Shown here in pieces: positions 7,727-15,736 of a DNA stretch of 41,065 bases (position 1 is its first letter; the number at the start of each line of letters is the position of its first letter). The notes beneath the pieces are model-generated. The model ran no database searches. It was not told where the DNA came from and worked only from the letters and a program-made list of their open reading frames with translations. The stretch spans positions 1-41,065 of the forward strand of contig JAHFGN010000006.1 in assembly GCA_023247415.1 (NCBI GenBank), given 5' to 3'. Origin of the DNA: Candidatus Omnitrophota bacterium. Its GTDB lineage: Bacteria; Omnitrophota; Gorgyraeia; 2-01-FULL-45-10; JAHFGN01. Both the position numbers and the translations under genes were made by a program.

Positions 7727-8966
7727 GATGCCTCCAAATTTTTGATGCCGCCGCAGCGGCGATTATCGCGGCCCCTTTCCCTGAGCCGTCTTTTGTCAAA
7801 ACTATTCTTATCCCTGACGCCTTGGAGCCGAATATCTCCCTCAAGGCCAGCTTCATCCTTTTGGCAAAGTGAGGATGCTTCTCATAGACGGAGCCGTCGA
7901 TTGCGACTGTATGCCTTCTGGACAGCTTCGGGTCTATTTTTGTTACAACGGCCGCCAGGGCCGCGGCGCTAATCCGGCTGGCCCGCGTTGAAATAAGGCA
8001 GCATACCTCTTTTATGAACCGCCGCTCCATTGGCGTCGCGGCCCGTATGCCGAGTCTGCCAGCGATCGCCCCCACGCGCGAAAGCCCGCGGGAGACATCC
8101 GATTCTATCTCTGACATATGCCTTGAGCTGAAACTTCCGGCGCCCAAGACAAGTCCCGCGAGTCCGCCGAGATACATGCCTGAGACCATCTTCTCCAACA
8201 CCTGATGCGATGGATTCTCGGAGCGCCTATCGAGTTCTTTATCATAAGAATTCCTGCGGAGCTTATTGAAGTTTCCCCATTCGATATTGATTATCATCTC
8301 ATCAGCGCCCGATGTTCGCGGCCTCTCCGCGCAGCAGGCATTGGTCCCTGTGCCTATTATCACGCCGACATCGCATGCGCGGTCAGAGTAACTCCTGGCC
8401 GCGAGAGTTCCGACTGTGTCATTCACAAGGGCAGCCACCTTTATATTACCCAAACCCTTCTTTGCAAGCGCTTCATTGAGCAGCTTCACGACATCCGCGC
8501 CTTCAACGCCTTTCGCGCGAAACCCTTTTGTCCATTTCACAAGCGTCCCAGAGGCGATGCCTGTCTGGTTTACAGGAAATGAAAAGGTAAACCCGAGCTC
8601 CCTCCTCCTGCCGGAGCCTTGAGCTTCGGATTTTATAAAATCGTTGACGCGGGAGGCGAGAAACAAGAAGAGCCTCTCTCCGGAGCCGGTTATAATGTTT
8701 TTATTCAATGTGAAATTTTTTACACCCAGGATTCGAGACTTTCCCCCTCCCTTTAACTCCACCTCTATGACGCGAAAGTTTGTGCCTCCGAGATCCAGGG
8801 CTATAAAAGAGCCCTTTTCGCTCCCAGTCGGCCTTGCCGCATAAGCGGGTATCATCCCTAAAGAACTCTTACGGCCTGAGAGCCCCTTCTCCATCTCCCG
8901 GTGAAAATCTTTTATGATCTTCCTCATATCGCCAAGGGTTATAAGAAATGACTCTTTTATATCCAT
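7674..8966 (-). CDS. Eukaryotic-type hexokinase (hexokinase_1/hexokinase_2)
   Basis: A 430-aa sugar kinase of the eukaryote-like hexokinase family, which is rare in bacteria. The phosphate-1 loop LDLGGTNFRVIEV is at 57-69. The sugar-binding GFTFSFPVNQ and TLVKWTKGF follow at 125-149. The catalytic aspartate is D183 in VNDTVGTL, phosphate-2 is GTGTNACC at 205-212, and the adenosine block is TKDGSGKGAAI near the end. It should phosphorylate glucose or related hexoses with ATP. The final 18 or so residues, HHDYKSESDRHAGEVAGE, overlap the next gene and look like drift. The ATG overlaps the receiver stop as TAATG. Confidence 0.9.
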   Translation of the reverse strand: MDIKESFLITLGDMRKIIKDFHREMEKGLSGRKSSLGMIPAYAARPTGSEKGSFIALDLGGTNFRVIEVELKGGGKSRILGVKNFTLNKNIITGSGERLFLFLASRVNDFIKSEAQGSGRRRELGFTFSFPVNQTGIASGTLVKWTKGFRAKGVEGADVVKLLNEALAKKGLGNIKVAALVNDTVGTLAARSYSDRACDVGVIIGTGTNACCAERPRTSGADEMIINIEWGNFNKLRRNSYDKELDRRSENPSHQVLEKMVSGMYLGGLAGLVLGAGSFSSRHMSEIESDVSRGLSRVGAIAGRLGIRAATPMERRFIKEVCCLISTRASRISAAALAAVVTKIDPKLSRRHTVAIDGSVYEKHPHFAKRMKLALREIFGSKASGIRIVLTKDGSGKGAAIIAAAAASKIWRHHDYKSESDRHAGEVAGE

Positions 8967-9337
8967 TATCGTTTCAACAGTTCCTCTATCTTATCCAACA
9001 ACGCCTGAGACTCAAATGGTTTCGTGATATAGGCATCAGCTCCGACTTCTTTGCCAGTATTCCTATCTGCCTCCTGGGCCCGGGCGGTAAATAGGATGAC
9101 GGGGATCTTCTTGAACCTCGTATCGAACTTGAGCATGCCGCAGACCTTATATCCGTCTATCTTGGGAAGCATCAGATCCAGGATTATCAGGTCAGGCTTG
9201 TCCCTGCGCGCCCTGTCAAGGGCCTCCTGGCCGTCGTACGCGGTCAGGACATCATAGCCCGCTCCCTTCAACCTAAAAGTCATAATCTCTACCAGATCCC
9301 TTTCGTCATCCACAACCAATATCTTTTTCTTATCCAT
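8966..9337 (-). CDS. Stand-alone CheY-like response regulator receiver
   Basis: A 123-aa single receiver domain with the acidic pair VVDDERD at 8-14, the phospho-acceptor D54 in LIILDLMLPKIDG, the threonine in ILFTARAQ and the conserved lysine in ITKPFE. There is no DNA-binding output, so it probably signals by protein-protein contact. An AAGGAG Shine-Dalgarno lies 7 nt from the ATG. It is coupled to the hexokinase gene by a 1-nt overlap. A REPIN-like element now separates it from rluA, to which it was probably adjacent before the insertion. Confidence 0.93.
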   Translation of the reverse strand: MDKKKILVVDDERDLVEIMTFRLKGAGYDVLTAYDGQEALDRARRDKPDLIILDLMLPKIDGYKVCGMLKFDTRFKKIPVILFTARAQEADRNTGKEVGADAYITKPFESQALLDKIEELLKR

Positions 9338-9358
9338 ACCTCACTCCTTTCTATCAAA

Positions 9359-9602
9359 CATGAAAACTCTCCATATCCTGCGGCAGCCATAGGGGACGTC
9401 CCACTTCAAGGCACCCTGCAGCACAAAATTCATTAAAATTTCCCTAGGTTTTTTGTTGATTTTTATACTGTTTTTTTTGATAAAAAAGTACCTAAAATTT
9501 TCTCATTTTTTATGCTGCAGGGTGTCAACTTGTGGGACGTCCCCTTTTGTCCCCTTTTGCCCTTTTATTTTATTCATGAAAACTCTCCATATCCTGCGGC
9601 AG
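9359..9602. mobile_element. REPIN/MITE-like element (copy 1) between 28-bp direct repeats
   Basis: The core element is about 9391-9550. Its outer arms are AGGGGACGTCCCAC (9391-9404) and the complement at 9532-9545. The inner arms CACCCTGCAGCA and TGCTGCAGGGTG enclose an A/T-rich centre. A second copy with the same outer and inner arms lies at 25352-25513. Outside the element an identical 28-bp sequence occurs at 9359-9386 and 9575-9602; it is the 3' end of rluA. The insertion therefore duplicated the gene end. This accounts for the 232-bp gap between rluA and the receiver gene; no gene is seen in it. Confidence 0.85.
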
Positions 9603-10256
9603 GTCTGCCGAAAGACATATCCTCTTTTTTGTCACAGGATGCGTGAATTCCAGCGATTTGGCATGAAGCGCGACACGCCTGAATTTTAACTCGTAGTCTC
9701 TGGCAAAGGCGAATACCCTCTCTCCCAGGAGCGGATGCCCTAATCGGCTGAAATGCCGGCGGATCTGGTTGGTCCTTCCCGTAACGGGCTCGACCTCTAC
9801 CACAGAAAATGAGCGGGCCACCCTGCGGCTGCCCCTATTGTCAGCGGGGTGCCCCGATGTCCGCACCACTCTGTATTTAGTGATCGCCAGTTCGTTTCGA
9901 TGTTTATTTTTATTGTACAAATAACTTTTGATTGTGCCGCTGGGATTTTTTGGATAACCGTGAATATACGCGATATATGACTTCTTCACCTTGCGGCGCT
10001 TAAACTCCTCCATCATAAGCCTCTGTATGGATTTACCTTTCGCGTACAGGATCAATCCGGAGGTCTCCCGGTCTATCCGGTGGCACGGATAGGCGTTGGT
10101 CTTTATGCCTTTTGAATCCAGTAAATCATTCATATGACGAGTCAGCGTGTTCTTCTCTTTCTTCGGCGTTTCTATCACGAGGAGGCCAGAGGGTTTGTCC
10201 ACCGCTATCAAGGCCTCATCCTCGAAGATTATCTTATATGATGCCGATTGCGTCAT
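9570..10256 (-). CDS. RluA-family pseudouridine synthase
   Basis: A 228-aa RNA pseudouridine synthase. The catalytic motif is HRIDRETSGLILYAK, with the aspartate at about residue 62. VEPVTGRTNQIRRHFSRLGHPLLGE is the second RluA signature. There is no N-terminal S4 domain, as in RluA/TruC-like short forms. The rRNA or tRNA target cannot be told. The last residues HE plus stop derive from the inserted element; the duplicated fragment at 9359-9386 indicates an ancestral end of HV plus TGA. The ATG overlaps the upstream SH3-TPR gene by 23 nt. Confidence 0.9.
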   Translation of the reverse strand: MTQSASYKIIFEDEALIAVDKPSGLLVIETPKKEKNTLTRHMNDLLDSKGIKTNAYPCHRIDRETSGLILYAKGKSIQRLMMEEFKRRKVKKSYIAYIHGYPKNPSGTIKSYLYNKNKHRNELAITKYRVVRTSGHPADNRGSRRVARSFSVVEVEPVTGRTNQIRRHFSRLGHPLLGERVFAFARDYELKFRRVALHAKSLEFTHPVTKKRICLSADLPQDMESFHE

Positions 10257-11037
10257 TCCTGACCCAGGCTGTTTTGCCGTCCGGCCTTCTTATCCTGCTC
10301 CAGTCCTTCTTTTGGGATAGGACAAATATCTTATCCCCGGAATGCGCCTTGAAATAGACCGTTGAGCGTTCAAACGGCTCGAAGGCGCAGTCTGCCTCTT
10401 TCGCGATAACGATCGCCGGCCTTAAGAATTCTTTTTCATAAACCCTCACGGCAAAAGAGGCGCTTGAGGCGGCAAACATCAAACCGGCCGCGCCGATAAG
10501 GATTGTGAGCGCCTTTTTTATTCTTGCGCCGTACAATATATTGATCGCCGCCAGGCCCAGGAGTAGAAGATATAATACCCAGATGAAGACAGCCAGACCG
10601 TCTATGTCGAACTGATTGGTCAGGCCGCCTAATAATCCCGCCCAGCCGGGCCTCTGGAGAACTTCTTGAGGCTCTTCTATCAATGACGCGGCGTACTCCA
10701 GATTCGACTTCAGGTCAGCGTCCCGCGGGATTAGAACCCGCGCCTTTTCGTAATACAATATAGCCCTGCCCAGTTCGCCCAATTTGAAATACGCTCCTCC
10801 TGTATTATAGTAGAGATTTCCGCTTTCTTGGCCCTGTCTTGATATTTCATTATAGGCATCGATGGCCTTTAAGAACTCCCCGGATTCGTAATACGAATTG
10901 GCCTTATAGAACAGCGCGGCTGCGTCTTTCGATTCTGTCGCGGCAAAGGCGCATGCGCAAACAATAAGGTAAAGAAGCGGATTAACCCGCCATATGGATT
11001 GCTTCGGACATCGCCCTCGCGATGACGGCCTTTTCAC
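10234..11037 (-). CDS. batE: BatE-like TPR and SH3-domain membrane protein
   Basis: A 267-aa protein with a signal-like hydrophobic stretch (LLYLIVCACAFA), two TPR units at about 38-115 (FYKANSYYESGEFLKAIDAYNE and the following NLYYNTGGAYFKLGELGRAI block), two transmembrane helices at about 145-200, and a C-terminal bacterial SH3 domain ending KTAWVRNDAIGII. This matches BatE of Bat operons, a periplasmic or membrane scaffold. The start is GTG in a GTGA overlap with the batD stop. The first 17 residues are unusually basic and are encoded by a REP-like remnant. Confidence 0.82.
   Translation of the reverse strand: MKRPSSRGRCPKQSIWRVNPLLYLIVCACAFAATESKDAAALFYKANSYYESGEFLKAIDAYNEISRQGQESGNLYYNTGGAYFKLGELGRAILYYEKARVLIPRDADLKSNLEYAASLIEEPQEVLQRPGWAGLLGGLTNQFDIDGLAVFIWVLYLLLLGLAAINILYGARIKKALTILIGAAGLMFAASSASFAVRVYEKEFLRPAIVIAKEADCAFEPFERSTVYFKAHSGDKIFVLSQKKDWSRIRRPDGKTAWVRNDAIGII
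10990..11033. repeat. Remnant of a dispersed GTCAT..GCGAG..GAAGCAATC repeat
   Basis: On the minus strand the segment reads GTCATCGCGAGGG, then CGATG, then TCCGAAGCAATCC. This resembles a widespread bacterial intergenic repeat whose spurious translations often read like RHCEERSDEAI. Here it lies inside the extreme 5' end of the batE-like gene and supplies its basic n-region. Assignment is by memory of the motif, not by search. Confidence 0.45.
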
Positions 11038-12872
11038 AACTTCGCCCTCTCGAAATATGATATTACAGACTCCAGGTTCGCCATAGAATTATTCATCCTC
11101 TCGCGGCTCATCCGGGATGACGCGTATCTTGCCAGATCGCATTCGTCGAACAGCTCCCTCAATTTCTTCAATGCCTCCTCGTCAAGCCTCATGGCCTTAA
11201 GCGTCTCGTCTATTATATTTCTCGTGATCCCCCCTGTCGGCAGATGGAACCGGTCGCCGAGATAGCTCCGCAGCGTCGTAAATATGGTATCGTAAAAATC
11301 CGCCGGTTTTTCTTCACGCAAACAGCGCCTTGCTTTTTTTATGCCCCGCCTCGCGGCCTTTGGCGCCCTGAGAAGCCGCGCGTATCTTACATCCTTTGTG
11401 AGCCGCTCTGCCCTGCGACGCGTTATGAAAACGGCCAAAAGCGCCAAAAGAGGGACCAGCTGAATTATCAGAAACCCCTTATTCTTATATAACGGCCCGC
11501 CTTTCTTCAGACGCCCAATAGAATCCTTTATGTAGATGATATCCCTTCCGAGGGGCTCCCGGCGCTCCAGCCCAGCTCCTCGAGCGGCGCGGTGAGGCAG
11601 CTCGACTATCTTTGGCCTCTCATGCGCCTCAGGGGCCTTCTGCACGGTTATTGGCATCGGGCCGCGGCTTATCGTTTCATATCTTCCGGTCCTGGGATTG
11701 AAGAAACTAAAATTTATTTTCGGTATCTCGAGTATATCCTCACTCTCCGGGATTATGACCTGTTCAAAGACCCTGTGGTTATCTTCTGTTTTAACCTGCG
11801 GATCATAGACTTTGAAACCCTTTGCATCTTCCAGCTTTGGGGCGCTTATAGTGTTGAAGTTTCCGTTGCCATATATGGACATCTTCAGCGTTATGGGATC
11901 TCCGGCCCTGACATCTTTTTGACTTACGCCTAATACGAACTGAAAATCTCCGATTGAGCCCGAAAAGCCTCCCGGCGCGCCCTCACTTGGAAGGGCGGCG
12001 ATATCAACAGCCGATTCTTTTGACTTAAGCGTCATAGGATATCGTTCATAATGGCTGAAGAAGTCATCGAAGTAGGATTCATCGAACCCGCCTCCAAAGA
12101 AGTCTTCTTCAAAAGGCGTCCTGGCCCTTTTCCCGGAACGGCGCAAGACCAGGCTGCAGGTCACCTCGGCCGGGCCCACCTTGAACCCGCCGACCTTAGT
12201 CCCGAATATGCGCGTATCAAACTCTATACAATCGTACACCAGTCCGCCAAGGGCCTCTCTATACTGTTTCGGCTCTTCGAAATCCGCCTTGGAGAACCCC
12301 TCCTGGGAAAATACAGGAAACTGTATGTCGCGCGCGGCGAGTTTATTTATATATAATTTTATAGTGACCGGGATAGGTTCATTTATATACGCGCCTGTCT
12401 TGCCGAGAGACATGGTCAGGAATATCCTTGAGCTAAGATCCGGCCTTGAAGCTGTTCCGAGAGGCCCTTCGCCTTTTTCACGCGGGCCTTCTATCACCTT
12501 GATCCGGATATTATTGGAGATATACGTATCGCCTCTATAATCGAACCTCAGCGGCCCAAGCTCAAAATCCCCTGTCTTAAGAGGCAGGAGCGTGTAATTG
12601 TGCGTGACGGAGTTCGAGACTCTCCCGTTTACTATTGACATTACCTTTGATGGGCCTATATACCGCGCCTCGAATCCGTCTATATTATTCAGTTCCGGCA
12701 CGCTTATATCCTGCGTCCCATAAAATGTCAGGGCCAGGCGCGCGCTCTCTCCTATGGAGATGATGTTGGAATCCACGCTCGCCTCGAAGTTTATATCCTT
12801 CGCGCATGATTGGCCGCAATAGGATATCGCGCCCAATATCAGGATTACAGATATGACGAAAGACCTTGCCAT
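11034..12872 (-). CDS. batD: BatD-family protein
   Basis: A 612-aa protein of the BatD (oxygen tolerance) family. An N-terminal signal peptide (about 1-24) precedes several immunoglobulin-like beta domains, starting with VDSNIISIGESARLALTFYG. A transmembrane helix lies around residue 475 (GFLIIQLVPLLALLAVFI). A cytoplasmic helical tail contains FYDTIFTTLRSYLGDRFHLP. BatD acts with the VWA proteins BatA and BatB at the membrane; the biochemical role of the complex is not established. Its ATG lies 1 nt after the batC stop. Confidence 0.9.
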   Translation of the reverse strand: MARSFVISVILILGAISYCGQSCAKDINFEASVDSNIISIGESARLALTFYGTQDISVPELNNIDGFEARYIGPSKVMSIVNGRVSNSVTHNYTLLPLKTGDFELGPLRFDYRGDTYISNNIRIKVIEGPREKGEGPLGTASRPDLSSRIFLTMSLGKTGAYINEPIPVTIKLYINKLAARDIQFPVFSQEGFSKADFEEPKQYREALGGLVYDCIEFDTRIFGTKVGGFKVGPAEVTCSLVLRRSGKRARTPFEEDFFGGGFDESYFDDFFSHYERYPMTLKSKESAVDIAALPSEGAPGGFSGSIGDFQFVLGVSQKDVRAGDPITLKMSIYGNGNFNTISAPKLEDAKGFKVYDPQVKTEDNHRVFEQVIIPESEDILEIPKINFSFFNPRTGRYETISRGPMPITVQKAPEAHERPKIVELPHRAARGAGLERREPLGRDIIYIKDSIGRLKKGGPLYKNKGFLIIQLVPLLALLAVFITRRRAERLTKDVRYARLLRAPKAARRGIKKARRCLREEKPADFYDTIFTTLRSYLGDRFHLPTGGITRNIIDETLKAMRLDEEALKKLRELFDECDLARYASSRMSRERMNNSMANLESVISYFERAKL

Positions 12873-12873
12873 C

Positions 12874-13782
12874 TTACCAATCCTTATCCGGCTCCGGGTA
12901 GTCGGCGAACTTCCTCAGGCGCACCTGCTTCCTCGTTTCGCCCTCCTGGCCGTAACTCTCCAGCAGCATCTTGGCCTCTTGAGGGGTCATCTCTTTTCCG
13001 CCTTCCGGCTTTTGATAAAATTCAAGGCCCTCACCCTTTTTCTCTTCCTGCTCGCTCGGCTCATCTTGCTTTTTTTCTTGTTCTTTTTCTCTGTCCTCTG
13101 TTCTCTGTGCTCTGTTCTCTGTACTCTGTTCTCTGTCTTCGGCTTTCTGTTCTCTGTTCTCTGTACTCTGTTCTCTGTCTTTGGCTTTCTGTTCTCTGTC
13201 TTCTGTCTTCTGTTCTCTGCCTGCTGCCTTCTGTTCTCTGTTCTCTGTTTTATGTTCTCTGTTTTCTGGTTTCTGTTCTCTGGTTTCTGGTTTCTGATCC
13301 GTCACTTTCATCTCGCGCTCAACGAACTCGTAGTTAAACTTGGCGTCCGTGTCACCTGGGTCGAGCTCCATCGCCCTGATATAATATTCCAGAGAATCCC
13401 GATAATCTTTCATGGCTGAGGCGGGATCTTTCTCCCCCCTGGATTTTCCAATCCGAAACCTACCATTGCCTATGTTATAGTCGCCTTTCTGCCTTATGGA
13501 CTCCTCCTTCACAAGGGCCTTATTATAAGACTCTACGGCCTTCGCGAAGTCGCCTTTTCTATAGAGGGCGTTCCCCAGGTTATAGTTCGCGACCGCGTCG
13601 TCCGGGGCCTTCTCGAGCGCTTTATTGAAGCTCGCTATCGCCTCGTCATACTTTTTACTATTATACAACATATTCCCCTTCGCCACATCCTTCTTGTTCT
13701 CCGCGGCATAAGCCTCGCAGGCAAAAAGAATCAAAATGGCGGTTATTATTATCTTCTTTCGTTTATAAATAGTTCTACGCAT
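12874..13782 (-). CDS. batC: BatC-like TPR protein with a heptad-repeat charged linker
   Basis: A 302-aa protein. A signal peptide (1-26, ending FACEAYA) precedes TPR repeats at about 30-160 (GNMLYNSKKYDEAIASFNKA, then NYNLGNALYRKGDFAKAVES). Then comes a roughly 70-residue linker of near-identical 7-aa units of the type TENREQK, and a C-terminal region with MTPQEAKMLLESYGQEG, which is typical of BatC. The linker is wholly encoded by a 7-bp tandem array (13091-13296). The start overlaps batB by 34 nt and has only a weak Shine-Dalgarno. BatC is a periplasmic partner of the Bat complex. Confidence 0.85.
   Translation of the reverse strand: MRRTIYKRKKIIITAILILFACEAYAAENKKDVAKGNMLYNSKKYDEAIASFNKALEKAPDDAVANYNLGNALYRKGDFAKAVESYNKALVKEESIRQKGDYNIGNGRFRIGKSRGEKDPASAMKDYRDSLEYYIRAMELDPGDTDAKFNYEFVEREMKVTDQKPETREQKPENREHKTENREQKAAGREQKTEDREQKAKDREQSTENREQKAEDREQSTENRAQRTEDREKEQEKKQDEPSEQEEKKGEGLEFYQKPEGGKEMTPQEAKMLLESYGQEGETRKQVRLRKFADYPEPDKDW
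13091..13296. repeat. Heptanucleotide tandem array (about 29 units) inside batC
   Basis: The plus strand is almost perfectly periodic at 7 bp: CTGTTCT, CTGTACT, CTGTCTT, CTGGTTT and similar units repeated about 29 times. In the gene's orientation the units are AGAACAG-like. Seven is not divisible by three, so three units make a 7-residue peptide repeat and all three frames encode the same cyclic peptide. Adding or removing one unit would shift the frame of everything downstream. Confidence 0.95.
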
Positions 13783-14744
13783 AGAATCAGCGCCGCTATC
13801 GCGAGGAATATCTGGAACCGCTCCGTATATTGTCTCTTCATCCTGCTCTCGAGCTCATGCTTCTCGAGATTAGACAACCTCTTGTCATATAACGAATTCA
13901 GGCCGAAGTCCGCGCCCTCGGCCCTTACATAAGCGCCTCCTGTATTGAGCGCGATCTTCTGGAGGACGTCTTCGTTGAGCCGGGACTTTACAACGCCGCC
14001 TTCCCTGTCCTTCAAAAACTGGCGCTGGCCCTGTTCATCGATAACCGGGACAAGCTCTCCCTCCTTAGTCCCAACACCTACGCAAAAGATCTTAAGGCCT
14101 TCTCTCTGGGCTTCTTTCGCTGCCTTTACCGGGTCGCCTTCATGGTCTTCTCCGTCGGTTATTATCGCCAATACCTTGAACTTCTTATCGGCGCCTTTAA
14201 GGACCTTGAGCGCTTCTTTTATCGCGGCTGTTATGGCGGTTCCCGGCCTGGGGATCGTATTCACATCAAGGTCGTCGAGGGCCAGCATGAATCCGCCGTA
14301 GTCCGACGTAAGCGGGCATTGCAGAAACGCGCTTCCGGCAAACGCGACGAGACCGATCCTGTCCCCTTTCAGCTTCGCGACCATGTCCTTTATTGCCAGC
14401 TTGGACCGCTCAAGGCGATTTGGCTTTATGTCTCTGGCCAACATGGACTTCGATACGTCCACAGCTATCAGGATATCGAGGCCGCGGCGCTTCACCTCTT
14501 CCCATTTAAACCCCCATTGCGGCCTCATCAGCGAAAATAGGGCAAGCGCGACCGCGATGGCCATCAAGGACGCCTTCAGAATCCTCCTCGCAGCGCTGAT
14601 GGTCGGCGCGATAGCCGCGAGAACCGCCTTATCCACAAAGGCCCGCGCAAGGGCCTTTCGCCTCTTCATGCTCCATACATAGAAGAGGGAAAGGGCGAAT
14701 ATTGACGCGAAAAAAAGTTCGAATTTTGGATTGGCGTATATCAT
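13749..14744 (-). CDS. batB: BatB-like von Willebrand factor A protein
   Basis: A 331-aa membrane protein: two N-terminal transmembrane helices (about 8-24 and 57-72), a VWA domain with the MIDAS motif DVSKS at 96-100, the threonine in PLTSD, and TDGEDHEGD, followed by a C-terminal anchor (FLAIAALILCVELFI). The MIDAS is complete, so a divalent metal should be bound. Its ATG overlaps the batA stop as ATGA. BatA and BatB form the VWA core of Bat systems. Confidence 0.92.
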   Translation of the reverse strand: MIYANPKFELFFASIFALSLFYVWSMKRRKALARAFVDKAVLAAIAPTISAARRILKASLMAIAVALALFSLMRPQWGFKWEEVKRRGLDILIAVDVSKSMLARDIKPNRLERSKLAIKDMVAKLKGDRIGLVAFAGSAFLQCPLTSDYGGFMLALDDLDVNTIPRPGTAITAAIKEALKVLKGADKKFKVLAIITDGEDHEGDPVKAAKEAQREGLKIFCVGVGTKEGELVPVIDEQGQRQFLKDREGGVVKSRLNEDVLQKIALNTGGAYVRAEGADFGLNSLYDKRLSNLEKHELESRMKRQYTERFQIFLAIAALILCVELFINERR

Positions 14745-15736
14745 GGTATCCTGACCAAGACTGTATTCGAAAGGAGCATCTCCAGGATTATTATCGCAAG
14801 GCCAGGGATGAGAAAATCCGGAAATAACTCTTTCGTCTCCTTATAGCCTGTCTCTTCGATCCTGGTCTTCTCAAGGGCGTCGATCTCATCGTATATCTTC
14901 TTCAGCACTTCTGTGCCCGTGGCCCTGTAGTATCTGCCCGCCGTCATCGACGCGATCTTCTCCAGCATCGCGTCGTCTATTTCTATTTTTATATTCTGAT
15001 ATACGGTATTCCCGAAATAATCCTTAAATGGATAGGGAACGAGCCCCTTAGACCCGACGCCTATCGTATATACCTTGATCTTCATCGCCTTTGCGGCCTC
15101 CGCGGCTGTCAGGGGCGTTATCTTTCCGGCATTGTTTATCCCATCGGTGAGCAGTATCACGATTTTGCTCTTCGCCCTGCTGTTCTTTAATCTGTTCAAG
15201 GATGTGACGAGCGCCTCGCCTATGGCTGTGGCGTCCTCGATCATCCCCACCCTCACGCGGTCCAGGTTCTCCTCAAGCCATCTGTGGTCGAGCGTGAGCG
15301 GCGCGACAGTGTACGCGCGGCCGGCGAACGCGATTAAACCTATCCGGTCGTCTTTGCGCTTACCGATGAAGTCCTTCACCACCTCGCGCACAACGTTGAA
15401 TCTGTTGCTGCGGCCGGCGCCCGTCCTGAAATCCTCCGCCAGCATGCTGGTAGATGTATCGAGCGCGAGGACCATGTCCACGCCTTCAGTTATTGTCCGT
15501 GATTCCTCTATGATATGCTGCGGCCGCGACAACGCGGCTATAAAAAGCGTTAAGGCCAGCGCGCGGAGCGCGATGAGATGTTTGGCCGCCTTTATCTTGA
15601 GCGTCGGTTTTAAGTCGGAGAGGAGCGCTCCGGTAGAAAAGCGAAAATAGGAATCTTTACGGAGGCGCTTCGCGAAGAATATGAGCGCCGGTATGAAGAT
15701 AAGAAACAGGAATACCCACGGATCGTGAAATATCAT
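14741..15736 (-). CDS. batA: BatA-like von Willebrand factor A protein
   Basis: A 331-aa membrane VWA protein, sister to the next gene. It has N-terminal helices (7-22 and 55-70), the MIDAS motif DTSTS at 93-97, TVAPLTLDH, and LLTDGINNAG, with a C-terminal helix (FLIPGLAIIILEMLL). The start overlaps the upstream stop as ATGA. It is part of the MoxR-DUF58-Bat module, in which MoxR AAA+ ATPases are thought to act on VWA proteins. Confidence 0.92.
   Translation of the reverse strand: MIFHDPWVFLFLIFIPALIFFAKRLRKDSYFRFSTGALLSDLKPTLKIKAAKHLIALRALALTLFIAALSRPQHIIEESRTITEGVDMVLALDTSTSMLAEDFRTGAGRSNRFNVVREVVKDFIGKRKDDRIGLIAFAGRAYTVAPLTLDHRWLEENLDRVRVGMIEDATAIGEALVTSLNRLKNSRAKSKIVILLTDGINNAGKITPLTAAEAAKAMKIKVYTIGVGSKGLVPYPFKDYFGNTVYQNIKIEIDDAMLEKIASMTAGRYYRATGTEVLKKIYDEIDALEKTRIEETGYKETKELFPDFLIPGLAIIILEMLLSNTVLVRIP

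Noticed and set aside
9391-9550. Element considered as a simple intrinsic terminator or a small RNA gene
   Set aside because: A second copy with identical arms exists at 25352-25513 in another context and the present copy has flanking duplications, so a mobile element fits better; it may still terminate transcription.
13091-13296. Periodic array considered as a CRISPR or as plus-strand genes (long plus-strand frames at 12810-13419)
   Set aside because: The period is 7 bp with no unique spacers; the plus-strand frames are open only because the repeat has no stop codons in that orientation.
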